A stretch of DNA of 64,000 nucleotides. Source: Sinorhizobium meliloti. GTDB taxonomy: Bacteria > Pseudomonadota > Alphaproteobacteria > Rhizobiales > Rhizobiaceae. The position numbers were made by a program, and so were the translations under genes. The notes beneath the pieces were generated by a model. The model was not told the origin of the DNA. It saw only the letters and a program-made list of their open reading frames with translations, and searched no databases. The stretch spans positions 620,001 to 684,000 of the forward strand of contig NZ_CP141213.1 in NCBI RefSeq assembly GCF_035610345.1. The letters are read 5' to 3'. This document shows, piece by piece, positions 48,096 through 57,244 of the stretch (positions within the stretch are counted from its first letter, which is position 1; each line of letters opens with the position of its first letter).

Positions 48096-49013
48096 ATGAC
48101 GACGTCAGCGCTCACATCCGCCAGGCACCGACGCCGCCCGAAGCGGCAACCCGGCTGGCGCGGGCTCATCTATATCGCGCCGGCGATGGCGCTCGTCACG
48201 CTCTTCTTCGTGCTGCCCGTGCTGTTCACGCTCTGGATGAGCCTGCACAAATGGCCGCTGCTCGGCGAGCCGGCCTGGATCGGTCTGCGCAACTATACGC
48301 GGATGTTCACCGATGCGCGGTTCTTCAACGCGCTCGGTTTCACCGCCCACTATACCCTGATCGTCACGATAGCGATTTTCGCGGTCGCCTTTCCGCTGGC
48401 GATTTTCGTGGAGAAACAAAGGCCGTTGATCTCGCTCTACCGGACCATCGTCTTTCTGCCTGTCGTGGTGGGGCTCGCATCCGCCTCGTTGCTCTGGGTG
48501 TGGCTCGCCAATGTCGACAGCGGGCTTTTCGCGCCGCTCTTCGATATGCTGGGCCTCACCTCCGGACGGATCAACCTGCTCGCCAAGTTCGATACCGCGT
48601 TTCTGACCATCATCGTCATGGTGGTCTGGAAGATCGCCGGCTTCACCATGATCATCCTGCTGACGGGGCTGCAGGCCATCCCGGCCGAACTGACCGAGGC
48701 CGCGCGCATCGACGGCGCCGGCCGCTGGCAACGCTTCCGCCACCTGACGCTGCCCCTGATGCGCCGGACCATGGCGCTGGCGCTCATCCTTTCGGTCACC
48801 GGCTCGATCCTCGCCTTCGACCAGTTCTACATCATGACCAGCGGCGGCCCGCAGAACAAGATGATCTCCGTCGTCTACTATATCTTCAACCAGTCCTTCG
48901 TGTCCTTCAATCTCGGCTACGGCGCGGCACTGTCGATCGCGCTCCTCCTGATCCTGGTGACGCTCAGCGTCGTCCAGCTCTGGCTGCTCAAGGTGGGGGA
49001 CGAACGCCCATGA
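48096..49013 (+). CDS. ABC sugar transporter permease (MalF type)
   Basis: A 305-residue inner-membrane permease with six spans. A basic N-terminus (SARHRRRPKRQPGWRGLIYIAPAMALVTL) leads into the first helix. The EAA loop is LTEAARIDGAGRWQRFRHLTLPLM (about 202-225). An in-frame GTG at 48042 would start inside the hairpin, so the ATG at 48096 is preferred, although its ribosome site is weak. Its stop overlaps the next permease (ATGA at 49010-49013). Confidence 0.87.
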   Translation: MTTSALTSARHRRRPKRQPGWRGLIYIAPAMALVTLFFVLPVLFTLWMSLHKWPLLGEPAWIGLRNYTRMFTDARFFNALGFTAHYTLIVTIAIFAVAFPLAIFVEKQRPLISLYRTIVFLPVVVGLASASLLWVWLANVDSGLFAPLFDMLGLTSGRINLLAKFDTAFLTIIVMVVWKIAGFTMIILLTGLQAIPAELTEAARIDGAGRWQRFRHLTLPLMRRTMALALILSVTGSILAFDQFYIMTSGGPQNKMISVVYYIFNQSFVSFNLGYGAALSIALLLILVTLSVVQLWLLKVGDERP

Positions 49014-49873
49014 GGACGCGCCGCGAAATCCGCGCCCGCAAGGCACTCCGGGACAGGATCGTCTACCACGGCATCGGCATCGGCACGGCCTTCTTCTTCC
49101 TGGCGCCCTTTGCAGTTTCCTTTCTTGCCTCCTTCCGGCCGAACAGCGAGTCCGGCAGGCCGCCGCTGCCGCCATGGCCGATCTCGGGGCTGAGCTTCGA
49201 CGCCTACCGGGCGCTCGACAGCTTCGGTGCCGGCATCTGGCAGCACATGTTCAATTCGCTCCTCGTGTCGATCGGAACGGTCGCCCTGACCGTCGCGGTC
49301 AGCGTGCTCGCCGGCTACGGCTTCTCCCGCTACCGCTTTCCGTTCAAGAACGCGCTTTTCGTGCTGATCATCGCGACGCTGATGATCCCGTTTCAGTCGA
49401 TCCTGACGCCGCTTTTCATCATCCTGGCGCGGCTCGGGCTCAACAATTCGCTCATCGGGCTGATGCTTGTCTATGTGACGCTGCAGCTTCCCTTCTCCGT
49501 CTTCATGATGCGCAACGCCTTCGATGCCGTGCCGAAGGAAATCGAGGAGGCGGCGCGCATCGACGGCGCCCGCGACCTGAAACTGCTCGTGCGGGTGTTG
49601 CTGCCGCTGGTCATGCCCGGAATTGCGACCGTGTCGATCTTCGCCTTCCTCAATGCCTGGAACGAATTCTTCGCCGCGCTCGTCCTTCTGTCCAGCAACG
49701 ACAATTACACGCTTCCCGTTCTGATGACCGCCGTGCGCGCCGGCCGTCTCGGGGCGATCAACTGGGGCGCGGTGCAGGCCGGCGTCGCGGTGATGGTCGT
49801 TCCCTGCCTGTTCGTCTTCCTTCTTCTGCAACGCTATTACATGCGCGGGCTGATGGCCGGCGCGGTGAAATGA
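49010..49873 (+). CDS. ABC sugar transporter permease (MalG type)
   Basis: A 287-residue permease with six membrane segments. The EAA loop is EIEEAARIDGARDLKLLVRVLLPL (about 176-199). NWGAVQAGVAVMVVPCLFVFLLLQRYYMRGLMAGAVK is the classic MalG-type C-terminus. It is translationally coupled to the upstream permease, and the GH127 gene follows 19 bp later. It works with the binding protein at 46767 and the ATPase at 51828. Confidence 0.9.
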   Translation: MRTRREIRARKALRDRIVYHGIGIGTAFFFLAPFAVSFLASFRPNSESGRPPLPPWPISGLSFDAYRALDSFGAGIWQHMFNSLLVSIGTVALTVAVSVLAGYGFSRYRFPFKNALFVLIIATLMIPFQSILTPLFIILARLGLNNSLIGLMLVYVTLQLPFSVFMMRNAFDAVPKEIEEAARIDGARDLKLLVRVLLPLVMPGIATVSIFAFLNAWNEFFAALVLLSSNDNYTLPVLMTAVRAGRLGAINWGAVQAGVAVMVVPCLFVFLLLQRYYMRGLMAGAVK

Positions 49874-49892
49874 TCCGAGAGAAAGAAACCTC

Positions 49893-51815
49893 ATGACAAA
49901 GACCGTGAAAGACCGCCAGTTCCGCCCCGTTGCCGTTCCCGATGTCGAGCTCGGCGGATTCTGGGGCAAATGGCAGGATGCCGTCTGCCAATCCACCGCC
50001 GAAACCCTGCTCGACCGCTGCGTCGAGGCTGGCATGATCGAGGCGATCGACGTCAGTGAGCCTAGCCCCGGTATCGTCATCCCCATCCAACCCTGGGGCG
50101 GTACCACCCAGATGTTCTGGGACTCCGACCTCGGCAAGTCGATCGAGACGATCGCCTATTCGCTCTACCGCCGCCCCAATCCGGAACTCGAGGGGCGTGC
50201 CGACCGGATCATCGACATGTACGAGAAGCTGCAGGACCGGGACGGATATCTCAATGCCTGGTTCCAGCGCGTGCAGCCCGACAGGCGCTGGACCAACCTG
50301 CGCGACCACCACGAGCTCTATTGCGCCGGCCATCTGATCGAGGCTGCCGTCGCCTATTACCAGGCGACCGGCAAGCGCAAGCTTCTCGACATCATGTGCC
50401 GCTTTGCGGACTATATGATTACGGTCTTCGGGCATGGCGAAGGGCAGATTCCGGGTTATTGCGGCCATGAGGAGATCGAGCTCGCGCTCGTCAAGCTTGC
50501 GCGCGTGACGGGCGAAAAGAAGTATCTCGACCTTTCGAAGTTCTTCATCGACGAGCGCGGCACGGAGCCGCATTTCTTCACAGAAGAGGCCAAAAGGGAT
50601 GGCCGCGATCCGGAGAGTTTCATCCAGAAGACCTATGAATACGGGCAGGCGCATCAGCCGGTGCGCGAGCAGAAAAAGGTCGTCGGCCACGCCGTGCGCG
50701 CGATGTATCTCTATTCCGGCATGGCCGACATCGCGACCGAATACAGGGACGACAGCCTGACGGCGGCCTTGGAAACGTTGTGGGACGACCTCACCACGAA
50801 GCAGATGTACATCACCGGCGGTATCGGTCCGGCAGCCTCGAACGAGGGTTTCACCTGCTATTACGACCTGCCCAACGACACGGCCTATGCCGAGACCTGC
50901 GCCTCCGTCGGCCTTGTCTTCTGGGCGAGCCGCATGCTCGGCCGCGGCCCGAACCGCCGCTATGCCGACGTCATGGAGCAGGCGCTTTACAACGGCGCCT
51001 TGCCGGGTCTTTCGATCGACGGCAAGACCTTCTTCTACGACAACCCGCTCGAAAGCACTGGCGGGCACCACCGATGGAAGTGGCATCATTGCCCCTGCTG
51101 CCCGCCCAATATCGCGCGGCTCGTGACCTCGATCGGTTCCTATATGTATGCGGTCGCGGAGGATGAGATCGCAGTCCATCTCTACGGCGAAAGCACGGCG
51201 CGGCTGAAACTCGCGAACGGCGCCGAGGTCGAGCTCAGGCAGGAGACCAGCTACCCCTGGGAGGGGGCGATCGCCTTCACGACGAAGCTCGCCAGGCCGG
51301 CGAAGTTCGCGCTGTCCTTGCGCATACCGGAATGGGCGGTCGGCGCGACGCTAAGCGTCAACGGTAGGATGCTCGATCTCTCGGCTCATTTGACCGGCGG
51401 CTATGCCCGCATCGAACGCGAATGGTCGGACGGCGACCGGGTGGCGCTTTATCTGCCGCTGGCGCTTCGGCCGCAATATGCCAATCCGAAGGTCCGACAG
51501 GATGTCGGCCGCGTGGCGCTGATGCGCGGTCCGCTGGTCTATTGCGTCGAAGCCACGGACAATGGCGAGGATCTGAACGCAATTGTGCTTCCCCGCGAAC
51601 TGCCGGCTGCCGAAACGGTCCTGCTCGATGATCTGAACGGTGCGGTTGCCATCGACATTTCCGTCGAGCGCGAGGAGACGGAGGACTGGGGAAAGGCGCT
51701 TTACCGACAGACGAGGCCTGAGCGCCGCCCGCACAAAGCGCGCTTCGTGCCCTATCATCTCTGGGACAACCGGGCGCCGGGAGAGATGCTCGTCTGGGTC
51801 CAGTCGGAAAAGTAG
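49893..51815 (+). CDS. GH127 beta-L-arabinofuranosidase
   Basis: A 640-residue glycoside hydrolase of family 127 (HypBA1 type), which releases L-arabinose from beta-L-arabinofuranosyl chains such as those of plant hydroxyproline-rich glycoproteins. The (alpha/alpha)6 barrel and C-terminal beta domains are present. Zinc-cysteine active-site residues are visible: E334 and C336 in AYAETCASV, and C400, C402, C403 in HHCPCCPPN, where the second is the expected nucleophile. There is no signal peptide, so it acts on imported oligosaccharides. It lies inside the transporter operon, 19 bp after a permease and 12 bp before the ATPase. GH127 contains other activities, so the substrate is likely but not certain. 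Confidence 0.87.
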   Translation: MTKTVKDRQFRPVAVPDVELGGFWGKWQDAVCQSTAETLLDRCVEAGMIEAIDVSEPSPGIVIPIQPWGGTTQMFWDSDLGKSIETIAYSLYRRPNPELEGRADRIIDMYEKLQDRDGYLNAWFQRVQPDRRWTNLRDHHELYCAGHLIEAAVAYYQATGKRKLLDIMCRFADYMITVFGHGEGQIPGYCGHEEIELALVKLARVTGEKKYLDLSKFFIDERGTEPHFFTEEAKRDGRDPESFIQKTYEYGQAHQPVREQKKVVGHAVRAMYLYSGMADIATEYRDDSLTAALETLWDDLTTKQMYITGGIGPAASNEGFTCYYDLPNDTAYAETCASVGLVFWASRMLGRGPNRRYADVMEQALYNGALPGLSIDGKTFFYDNPLESTGGHHRWKWHHCPCCPPNIARLVTSIGSYMYAVAEDEIAVHLYGESTARLKLANGAEVELRQETSYPWEGAIAFTTKLARPAKFALSLRIPEWAVGATLSVNGRMLDLSAHLTGGYARIEREWSDGDRVALYLPLALRPQYANPKVRQDVGRVALMRGPLVYCVEATDNGEDLNAIVLPRELPAAETVLLDDLNGAVAIDISVEREETEDWGKALYRQTRPERRPHKARFVPYHLWDNRAPGEMLVWVQSEK

Positions 51816-51827
51816 GCGACCTCCAGG

Positions 51828-52913
51828 ATGGCGAACGGCATCAGCAACAAGAGCGTCGTGCTCAGCGACATACGCAAGAGTTATGGCGGCCTGGAGGTTA
51901 TCCATGGCATCGACCTGACGATCGAGGAAGGCGATTTCGTCGTCTTCGTCGGCCCATCGGGCTGCGGGAAATCGACCCTGCTGCGAATGATCGCAGGGCT
52001 CGAAGAGGTGACCGAGGGGGAGATCGCAATCAAGGGCAGGGACGTGACAGACCTCGACCCCTCCGAGCGCGGTATAGCCATGGTCTTCCAGTCCTACGCG
52101 CTCTACCCGCATATGAGCGTCAGCGACAATCTCGGCTTCGGGCTCAAGATGGCGCGAACGGATTCGGCCGAAATCGAGCGCCGCGTCGCGCAGGTCTCGG
52201 CCATTCTCAAGATCGACCATCTGCTCGACCGAAGACCCGGCCAGCTTTCCGGAGGCCAGCGCCAGCGCGTGGCGATCGGCCGGGCGATCGTGCGCAAGCC
52301 CGACGTCTTCCTGTTCGATGAGCCGCTTTCCAACCTCGATGCGGAACTGCGCGTCTCGATGCGCATCGAGATTGCCCGCCTGCACCGCGAGCTCGGCAAC
52401 ACGATGGTCTATGTCACACACGATCAGACGGAAGCGATGACGCTGGCCGATCAGATCGTCGTGCTTCGGGACGGCCGGATCGAGCAGGCCGGCAGCCCCC
52501 GCGACGTTTACGAGGACCCGGCCAACATGTTCGTGGCAGGCTTCATCGGTTCGCCACGGATGAATTTTCTCGATGCGGAATGGCAGGGGGACGGGACGAT
52601 CCGGGTCGGCGAGACCACACTCGAGGCAGCGATCGACGGCGGCAGCCTGAGGCACGGCGAGCGCCTGCTTTTCGGCATAAGGCCCGAACATATCGCCGTG
52701 GCGGAGCCGGGACCGGAACGGATCACTGCCCAGGTCGAGTTCTCGGAATATCTCGGTGGAACGCGCTACCTCTACTGCCAGCTCGAAGACGGCCAGAGCC
52801 TCGTCGTCGAACAGCGCGAGGGTCCGAACTGGCAGGCAGGGGAAAGACTTTCTTTCGCCGTACCGGAGGACCGAAGGCGGTTCTTTGCCGAAGACGGGCG
52901 GCGCTTGCGGTAG
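51828..52913 (+). CDS. ABC sugar transporter ATP-binding protein (UgpC/MalK type)
   Basis: A 361-residue ATPase. Walker A is GPSGCGKST, the Q-loop [12 protein letters not shown], the signature [17 protein letters not shown], Walker [16 protein letters not shown] and the switch YVTHDQ. The C-terminal TOBE region contains GFIGSPRMNFLDAE and GIRPEHIAVAEPG. Very close to LacK1 in design, it energises the two permeases upstream. It is the last gene of the LacI/GH127 operon. No terminator was recognised in the 97 bp before vapB. Confidence 0.9.
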   Translation: MANGISNKSVVLSDIRKSYGGLEVIHGIDLTIEEGDFVVFVGPSGCGKSTLLRMIAGLEEVTEGEIAIKGRDVTDLDPSERGIAMVFQSYALYPHMSVSDNLGFGLKMARTDSAEIERRVAQVSAILKIDHLLDRRPGQLSGGQRQRVAIGRAIVRKPDVFLFDEPLSNLDAELRVSMRIEIARLHRELGNTMVYVTHDQTEAMTLADQIVVLRDGRIEQAGSPRDVYEDPANMFVAGFIGSPRMNFLDAEWQGDGTIRVGETTLEAAIDGGSLRHGERLLFGIRPEHIAVAEPGPERITAQVEFSEYLGGTRYLYCQLEDGQSLVVEQREGPNWQAGERLSFAVPEDRRRFFAEDGRRLR

Positions 52914-53010
52914 CGAGCCGGCGCCCCGCTCTCAACTGCCGCATGGCCGTGCTTGGTTATGCAGATGCAGGGGTCTACATTTAAAGAAGCGATCCACATG
53001 GAGGGCCGGC

Positions 53011-53256
53011 GTGCCGATCAATGTCAACAACCCCAAGGCGGATGCCCTGACGCGCAAATTTGCCCGCATGGCCGGCGTCAGCATCACCGACGCCATCGTC
53101 ATCGCCATGAAGGAGGCGATAGAGCGCCGGCGAAACCTGGAAACGCCGCTGCAGACTGCAAGAAGGCTTCGGGAGAAGCACGGCATCGCGATCAGCGACG
53201 CCGCGAGGAAACCGCTCCCGCGAGAGGCCTTCGACGCGATATGGGACGAAAGCTGA
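53011..53256 (+). CDS. vapB: VapB-family antitoxin
   Basis: An 81-residue antitoxin of the Rv0623/PSK class. The N-terminus PINVNNPKADALTRKFARMAGVSITDAIVIAMKEAIERRR is the DNA-binding ribbon-helix-helix part. The C-terminal half (KPLPREAFDAIWDES) would neutralise the toxin. A GTG start at 53011 follows GGAGGGC. The stop overlaps the toxin start (TGATG at 53254-53258), normal for vapBC, but the toxin is broken, so this is an orphan antitoxin. It sits between the GH127 operon and a block of repeats. Confidence 0.8.
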   Translation: MPINVNNPKADALTRKFARMAGVSITDAIVIAMKEAIERRRNLETPLQTARRLREKHGIAISDAARKPLPREAFDAIWDES

Positions 53257-53442
53257 TGTTCGCCGACGCATGTACCATCATCGCGTTTCTGTCGGAGGAA
53301 CCGGAGGCTGGCTGCGCGTGCCGGGCGCCACCGCCTCAACCTCGGTGACTGTCTGCATTGCGCTTGCGCCAAATACCAACGCGTACCGATCCTGGCCACC
53401 GACGACGAGTTTCGGCAGACCGATCTTGAGACCGTGCCCTGA
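53256..53442 (+). pseudogene. vapC: Decayed VapC PIN-domain toxin
   Basis: The N-terminal piece MFADACTIIAFLSEEPEA keeps the first catalytic Asp of a PIN RNase. After GCACR the frame shifts and a C-terminal VapC piece appears in another frame: RHRLNLGDCLHCACAKYQRVP, then ILATDDEFRQTDLETVP to the TGA at 53440-53442. The stretch is 187 bp, against about 390 for intact vapC, so roughly the middle 200 bp are gone, with a frameshift. The toxin should be inactive. Confidence 0.8.
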
Positions 53443-53451
53443 TTAAGTGGC

Positions 53452-53553
53452 TAGAGCACTTCAATGTCTCATGGAAACACTGAGATGCTCTAACCCTTTG
53501 GTCCAACGCAATTCCGGACGGAAACCGTTACACACTTTTCCCGGGTGCTCTAA
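53452..53553. repeat. Rhizobial palindromic repeat with TAGAGCA ends
   Basis: TAGAGCA (53452-53458) pairs with TGCTCTA (53486-53492) as part of an imperfect hairpin around CTCATGGAAA. TGCTCTAA recurs at 53546-53553, closing the unit. The inner text (TTCCGGACGGAAACCGTTACACAC) is like a repeat common in Rhizobiales intergenic regions. No gene. Confidence 0.6.
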
Positions 53554-53595
53554 GGCCTGCTGCGATTCGGGCCGCTTGCCGCCGCTTGCTTGATC

Positions 53596-53716
53596 GCCTC
53601 ATCCCTGTGCTCGTCACAGGGATCCAGCCAGACCAAGTCCTTGGGCTGAAAGGACGCTTCCCGCGCCGCAGACGCGGCGCTGCTGGATTCCTGTGACAAG
53701 CACAGGAATGACGAAG
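53596..53716. repeat. RIME-like intergenic repeat, copy 2
   Basis: Outer palindromes are TCCCTGTG..CACAGGGA (53601-53621) and ATTCCTGTG..CACAGGAAT (53687-53709). The middle stem is a perfect GCGCCGC/GCGGCGC pair (53663-53680). It matches the copy at 9225-9345 in order, orientation and inner words (CAGACGCGGCGCTGCT). Confidence 0.7.
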
Positions 53717-53779
53717 GAGGAGAGATTGCAGTTCTCCGAAAAGCGCCGCGCGCCTTACACACGCGCAAAGGTCGCTGCA

Positions 53780-53836
53780 GCACTTTGATCTGCTGCATGT
53801 TTGCCCTTCAATCGATTGCGATTAAGGAACATGCAG
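53780..53836. repeat. Short rhizobial repeat, copy upstream of the AraC gene end
   Basis: TTTGATCTGCTGCATGTTT is shared with 30959-30977. CTGCATGT (53793-53800) and ACATGCAG (53829-53836) are perfect complementary arms, with CCTT..ATCG and CGATT.AGG forming an inner stem. It sits 21 bp after the end of the AraC gene and could act as its terminator on the minus strand. Confidence 0.6.
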
Positions 53837-53857
53837 GAGGTCTACTTTGCCTCTCGC

Positions 53858-54844
53858 TCAGCCCTCGCCGATGGTAAATGTCGGTGCTTCTGGCGGTTCG
53901 GAGCCGCGATAGTGGCTTGGCGGCAGGCCGATCACACGCTTGAAGGCGCGGCTGAACGAGGCCTCCGAGTCATAGCCCAGGCGGCGCGCGACGACGGAGA
54001 TGCGCATGCGGTCGCGGGTCAGCCATTGCCGTGCCTGGTGCATGCGCACCTGCGTGAGGTAACGGGCCGGCGTCTCGCCGACCACGGCGGCGAACTGCTG
54101 CGCGAAGCCGGAGCGCGAGGCGCCCATGAGCCTGGCGAGGGAATCCACGGTCCAGGTCTTTTCCGGATCGAGGTGCATGGCCGCGATCACGCGGCCGAGC
54201 CCGGGATGGCGGACCGCCGCCACCCAGCCATTGGTATTGCCGCATCCGTGCTCCACCCAGGAGCGGATGATGAGTGCCGCGAGCACGTCGGCCAGCCGCG
54301 CCAGCACGCCGCCGGAGCCGACGCGGCTGGCGCCGACTTCCCGCGCCATGGCGTCGAGCATGTGCGGGATCGCCGGCTCGCTTGCCGTCAGGGCGTCGAT
54401 GCGCATCACGTCGGGCATCATGCGCAGCAACGGATGCATGGCATCCATGTTGAACCGCAGACTGCCGCAGAAAAGGATGGTGGTCTTGCCGCGCCCGCCC
54501 CCGCAGACGTCGTAGACGCAATGGCATACCTCCTGGACCGAATAGGCTTCGAGCGGCGACAGCTTCTCGCCGGGCGCACTCGCCAGCGCATGCGCGCCGC
54601 CACGCGGCAGAAGCACGGCATCGCCGCGCTTCAGTTCGATCCAGTCTCCGTCGGCCACCCGCAGCCAGCAGTCTCCGCAGATGAAGTGGAAGCGTGCCGC
54701 CTCCTGCGCCGGAAATGAAATTCCCCAGGGCGCGGTCAATTCGCAACGGACGTAATCGACACCGTCGAGGCGCAGTCCGCGCAGAAGTTCGCTGAGAAAA
54801 TCCTCCGAAGCGGAAGAGAATGTTTTGGACGAATGATCAAGCAT
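53858..54844 (-). CDS. AraC-family transcriptional regulator (Cupin_6 type)
   Basis: A 328-residue regulator. The N-terminal AraC-binding cupin (about 10-190) includes AARFHFICGDCWLRVADGDWIELKRGDAVLLPRGGAHAL. The C-terminal double helix-turn-helix starts TVDSLARLMGASRSGFAQQF and ends ISVVARRLGYDSEASFSRAFKRVIGLPPSHYR (about 235-310). The ATG at 54844 is preferred over one 36 bp upstream. It diverges from an MFS exporter with 75 bp between starts, so it most likely controls that exporter. Confidence 0.87.
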   Translation of the reverse strand: MLDHSSKTFSSASEDFLSELLRGLRLDGVDYVRCELTAPWGISFPAQEAARFHFICGDCWLRVADGDWIELKRGDAVLLPRGGAHALASAPGEKLSPLEAYSVQEVCHCVYDVCGGGRGKTTILFCGSLRFNMDAMHPLLRMMPDVMRIDALTASEPAIPHMLDAMAREVGASRVGSGGVLARLADVLAALIIRSWVEHGCGNTNGWVAAVRHPGLGRVIAAMHLDPEKTWTVDSLARLMGASRSGFAQQFAAVVGETPARYLTQVRMHQARQWLTRDRMRISVVARRLGYDSEASFSRAFKRVIGLPPSHYRGSEPPEAPTFTIGEG

Positions 54845-54919
54845 TGCGGAATTTCTAGCATGGAATGTCCAGGGCGTCACGCCTTATTTAAGCCGGACCC
54901 TCTCAAGGAGACCGCTCTT

Positions 54920-56125
54920 ATGACAGATACAGCGACCATTTTGGACGCCACGTTCATACCGGAAAGCGAGGAGCGAATCGATCCGGCATGGGCCGGGGTC
55001 GGCTCCCTCGCGCTCGGCGTGTTCGGCCTCGTCACCGCAGAATTCCTCCCCGTCAGCATTCTCACGCCGATGGCCGCCGATCTCGGTATCAGCACGGGCA
55101 CGGCCGGCCAGGCGGTGACGGCGACCGCCGTCGTCGGCGCGGTCGCCGGGCTGACGATCGCCATCGCCACGCGCCGGTTCGACCGCCGGCTCGTGCTTTG
55201 GGGCTTCACCCTGGCGCTGATCGCCTCCAGCCTGCTTGCGGCTTTCGCCACCAATCTCGCCATGCTCCTTGCCGCACGCGTCGTCCTCGGCATCGGGCTC
55301 GGCGGCTTCTGGTCGATGATGGCGGCGATCGCCTTGCGACTCGTGCCGATTTCGCTCGTGCCTCGTGCCATGTCGATCGTCTTCACCGGCGTCTCGGTGG
55401 CGACGGTCTGTGCGGCGCCTTTAGGCGCCTATATCGGCGATCTCTGGGGCTGGCGAGCCGCATTCCTGATGGCTGCGGCGGTTGGTGCCGTAACGCTGAT
55501 CGTGCAGATGGCGACCATACCGCGGCTGCCGCCGCAGTCGGCGCCGAGCATGAAGCTTCTGTTCGACCTCATGCGCATGCCGAGCATCCGAATCGGGATC
55601 ATCACCGTCCTGCTTTTCGTCTCGGGCCACTTCGCCGGCTTCACCTATGTGCGCCCGTTCCTCGAAAACGTCCCGAAGTTCGGCATCGAGGCGATCTCCC
55701 TGATCCTGCTGGCTTACGGCATCGGCGGCTTCTTCGGCAATCTCGCCGGCGGGCTCATCATCGAACGCAGCATCACGGCGGCCGTGAGCCTCGGAACGCT
55801 GCTCATCGCGGCGATGGCGTTCGCCCTCGTGACCTTCGGTTCGCTCGATGTCGTGTCGGCCGTGGCGGTGACCCTGTGGGGCTTCGCATTCGGGGCGCTG
55901 CCCGTCGCCGTCCAGACCTGGATGGTGCGAGCCGCACCCGACCATGCGGAAAGCACCGGCGGTCTCATCGTTGCGACCTTCCAGGTCGGCATCGCCAGCG
56001 GAGCTGTTCTCGGGGGGCTCTTCGTGGACAGCTTCGGCCCGCTCGGTGCCATCACCTATTGCGCCGTCGCGACGCTCGCGAGCGGACTCTATGTCATTGC
56101 CTCGCGGCGCAGCATAGAGGTCTGA
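54920..56125 (+). CDS. MFS transporter, NepI/AraJ-like exporter
   Basis: A 401-residue inner-membrane transporter with 12 predicted spans. LALGVFGLVTAEFLPVSILTPMAADLGISTGTAGQ begins helix 1 and the first loop in the style of the DHA1 'arabinose efflux/NepI' group. ATRRFDRRLVLWGF is the loop 2-3 motif and GFWSMMAAIALRLVP a mid-protein motif. The ATG at 54920 follows AAGGAG by 9 bases. It converges on mtnA with a 24-bp gap and pairs with the divergent AraC gene. The exported compound is unknown; purine nucleosides or sugars are typical for relatives. Confidence 0.83.
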   Translation: MTDTATILDATFIPESEERIDPAWAGVGSLALGVFGLVTAEFLPVSILTPMAADLGISTGTAGQAVTATAVVGAVAGLTIAIATRRFDRRLVLWGFTLALIASSLLAAFATNLAMLLAARVVLGIGLGGFWSMMAAIALRLVPISLVPRAMSIVFTGVSVATVCAAPLGAYIGDLWGWRAAFLMAAAVGAVTLIVQMATIPRLPPQSAPSMKLLFDLMRMPSIRIGIITVLLFVSGHFAGFTYVRPFLENVPKFGIEAISLILLAYGIGGFFGNLAGGLIIERSITAAVSLGTLLIAAMAFALVTFGSLDVVSAVAVTLWGFAFGALPVAVQTWMVRAAPDHAESTGGLIVATFQVGIASGAVLGGLFVDSFGPLGAITYCAVATLASGLYVIASRRSIEV

Positions 56126-56149
56126 CTGCTGTCCGGTCGCGGCATCGTT

Positions 56150-57244
56150 TCAGCGCCGTTCCGGGAAGAGCGCTTTAAGCCCTTCCGGTGACGGCGCGGC
56201 GATGCCGCGCTCGGTGATGAGTCCGGTGATCAGGCGCGCGGGCGTCACGTCGAAGGCGGGATTTGCCGCGGGACTGCCCTCCGGCGAGATGCGAACGCTG
56301 GCGATGGAGCCGTCGGACGCGCGTCCCTGCACGAAGCTCACCTCGTCGCCGGGCCGTTCCTCGATCGGAATTTCCTTGATCCCGTCATGGACCGTCCAGT
56401 CGATCGTGGGCGACGGCAGAGCGACATAGAAGGGTACGTCGTTGTCCCGTGCGGCGAGCGCCTTGAGGTAGGTGCCGATTTTATTGCAGACGTCGCCATT
56501 GGCCGTGGTGCGGTCGGTGCCGACGATCACCATGTCCACGTCGCCGTGCTGCATGAGATGGCCGCCGGCATTGTCGACGATCAGCGTGTGCGGCACGCCA
56601 TGGCTGCTCATTTCCCAGGCGGTGAGATAGGCGCCCTGATTGCGCGGCCGCGTCTCGTCGACATAGACGTGCACCGGTATGCCTTCCTCGACCGCCATGT
56701 AGATCGGCGCCGTCGCGGTGCCGTAATCGACGGTCGCCAGCCAGCCGGCATTGCAATGGGTGAGGATGCGAACCGGCTCGCCCGGCTTCTTCTTTGCGGC
56801 GATTTCGCGGATGACGTTGAGGCCGTTCGCACCGATGGCGCGGTTGAGTTCGACGTCCTCTTCGGCGATTTCCGCGGCACGCTCATAGGCGGCGTCCGCG
56901 CGTCCTGCTTCCGGCAGCGGGCGGAGATGGTCCCGCATCGCGTCGAGGGCCCAACGCAGGTTGATGGCGGTCGGTCGCGTTTCGTGAAGCTCGTCCCAGA
57001 CGGCATCAAGATGCACATCCGATGGGTCCTTCGCCATGGCAATGGCAACGCCGTAGGCGGCGGTGACGCCGATCAGCGGCGCGCCGCGCACCCACATGTC
57101 GTGAATGGCGACGGCCACGTCGGCAACAGTCTTCAGCGTCACGACACGCAAGTCGTGCGGCAGCCACCGCTGGTCGATGATGTCGACGGAGCGGCCATCC
57201 TCGTTGAGCCAGATCGTGTGGTAATGACGTTCTCCGATTTTCAC
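56150..57244 (-). CDS. mtnA: S-methyl-5-thioribose-1-phosphate isomerase MtnA
   Basis: A 364-residue isomerase converting methylthioribose-1-phosphate to methylthioribulose-1-phosphate in methionine salvage. The catalytic Cys is in [10 protein letters not shown] (C164) and the catalytic Asp in [19 protein letters not shown] (D244). [17 protein letters not shown] is the family N-terminal motif. The start is GTG at 57244, overlapping the mtnK stop (GTGA at 57244-57241 on the minus strand). The kinase and isomerase are therefore coupled. Later salvage enzymes are not in the window. Confidence 0.93.
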   Translation of the reverse strand: MKIGERHYHTIWLNEDGRSVDIIDQRWLPHDLRVVTLKTVADVAVAIHDMWVRGAPLIGVTAAYGVAIAMAKDPSDVHLDAVWDELHETRPTAINLRWALDAMRDHLRPLPEAGRADAAYERAAEIAEEDVELNRAIGANGLNVIREIAAKKKPGEPVRILTHCNAGWLATVDYGTATAPIYMAVEEGIPVHVYVDETRPRNQGAYLTAWEMSSHGVPHTLIVDNAGGHLMQHGDVDMVIVGTDRTTANGDVCNKIGTYLKALAARDNDVPFYVALPSPTIDWTVHDGIKEIPIEERPGDEVSFVQGRASDGSIASVRISPEGSPAANPAFDVTPARLITGLITERGIAAPSPEGLKALFPERR

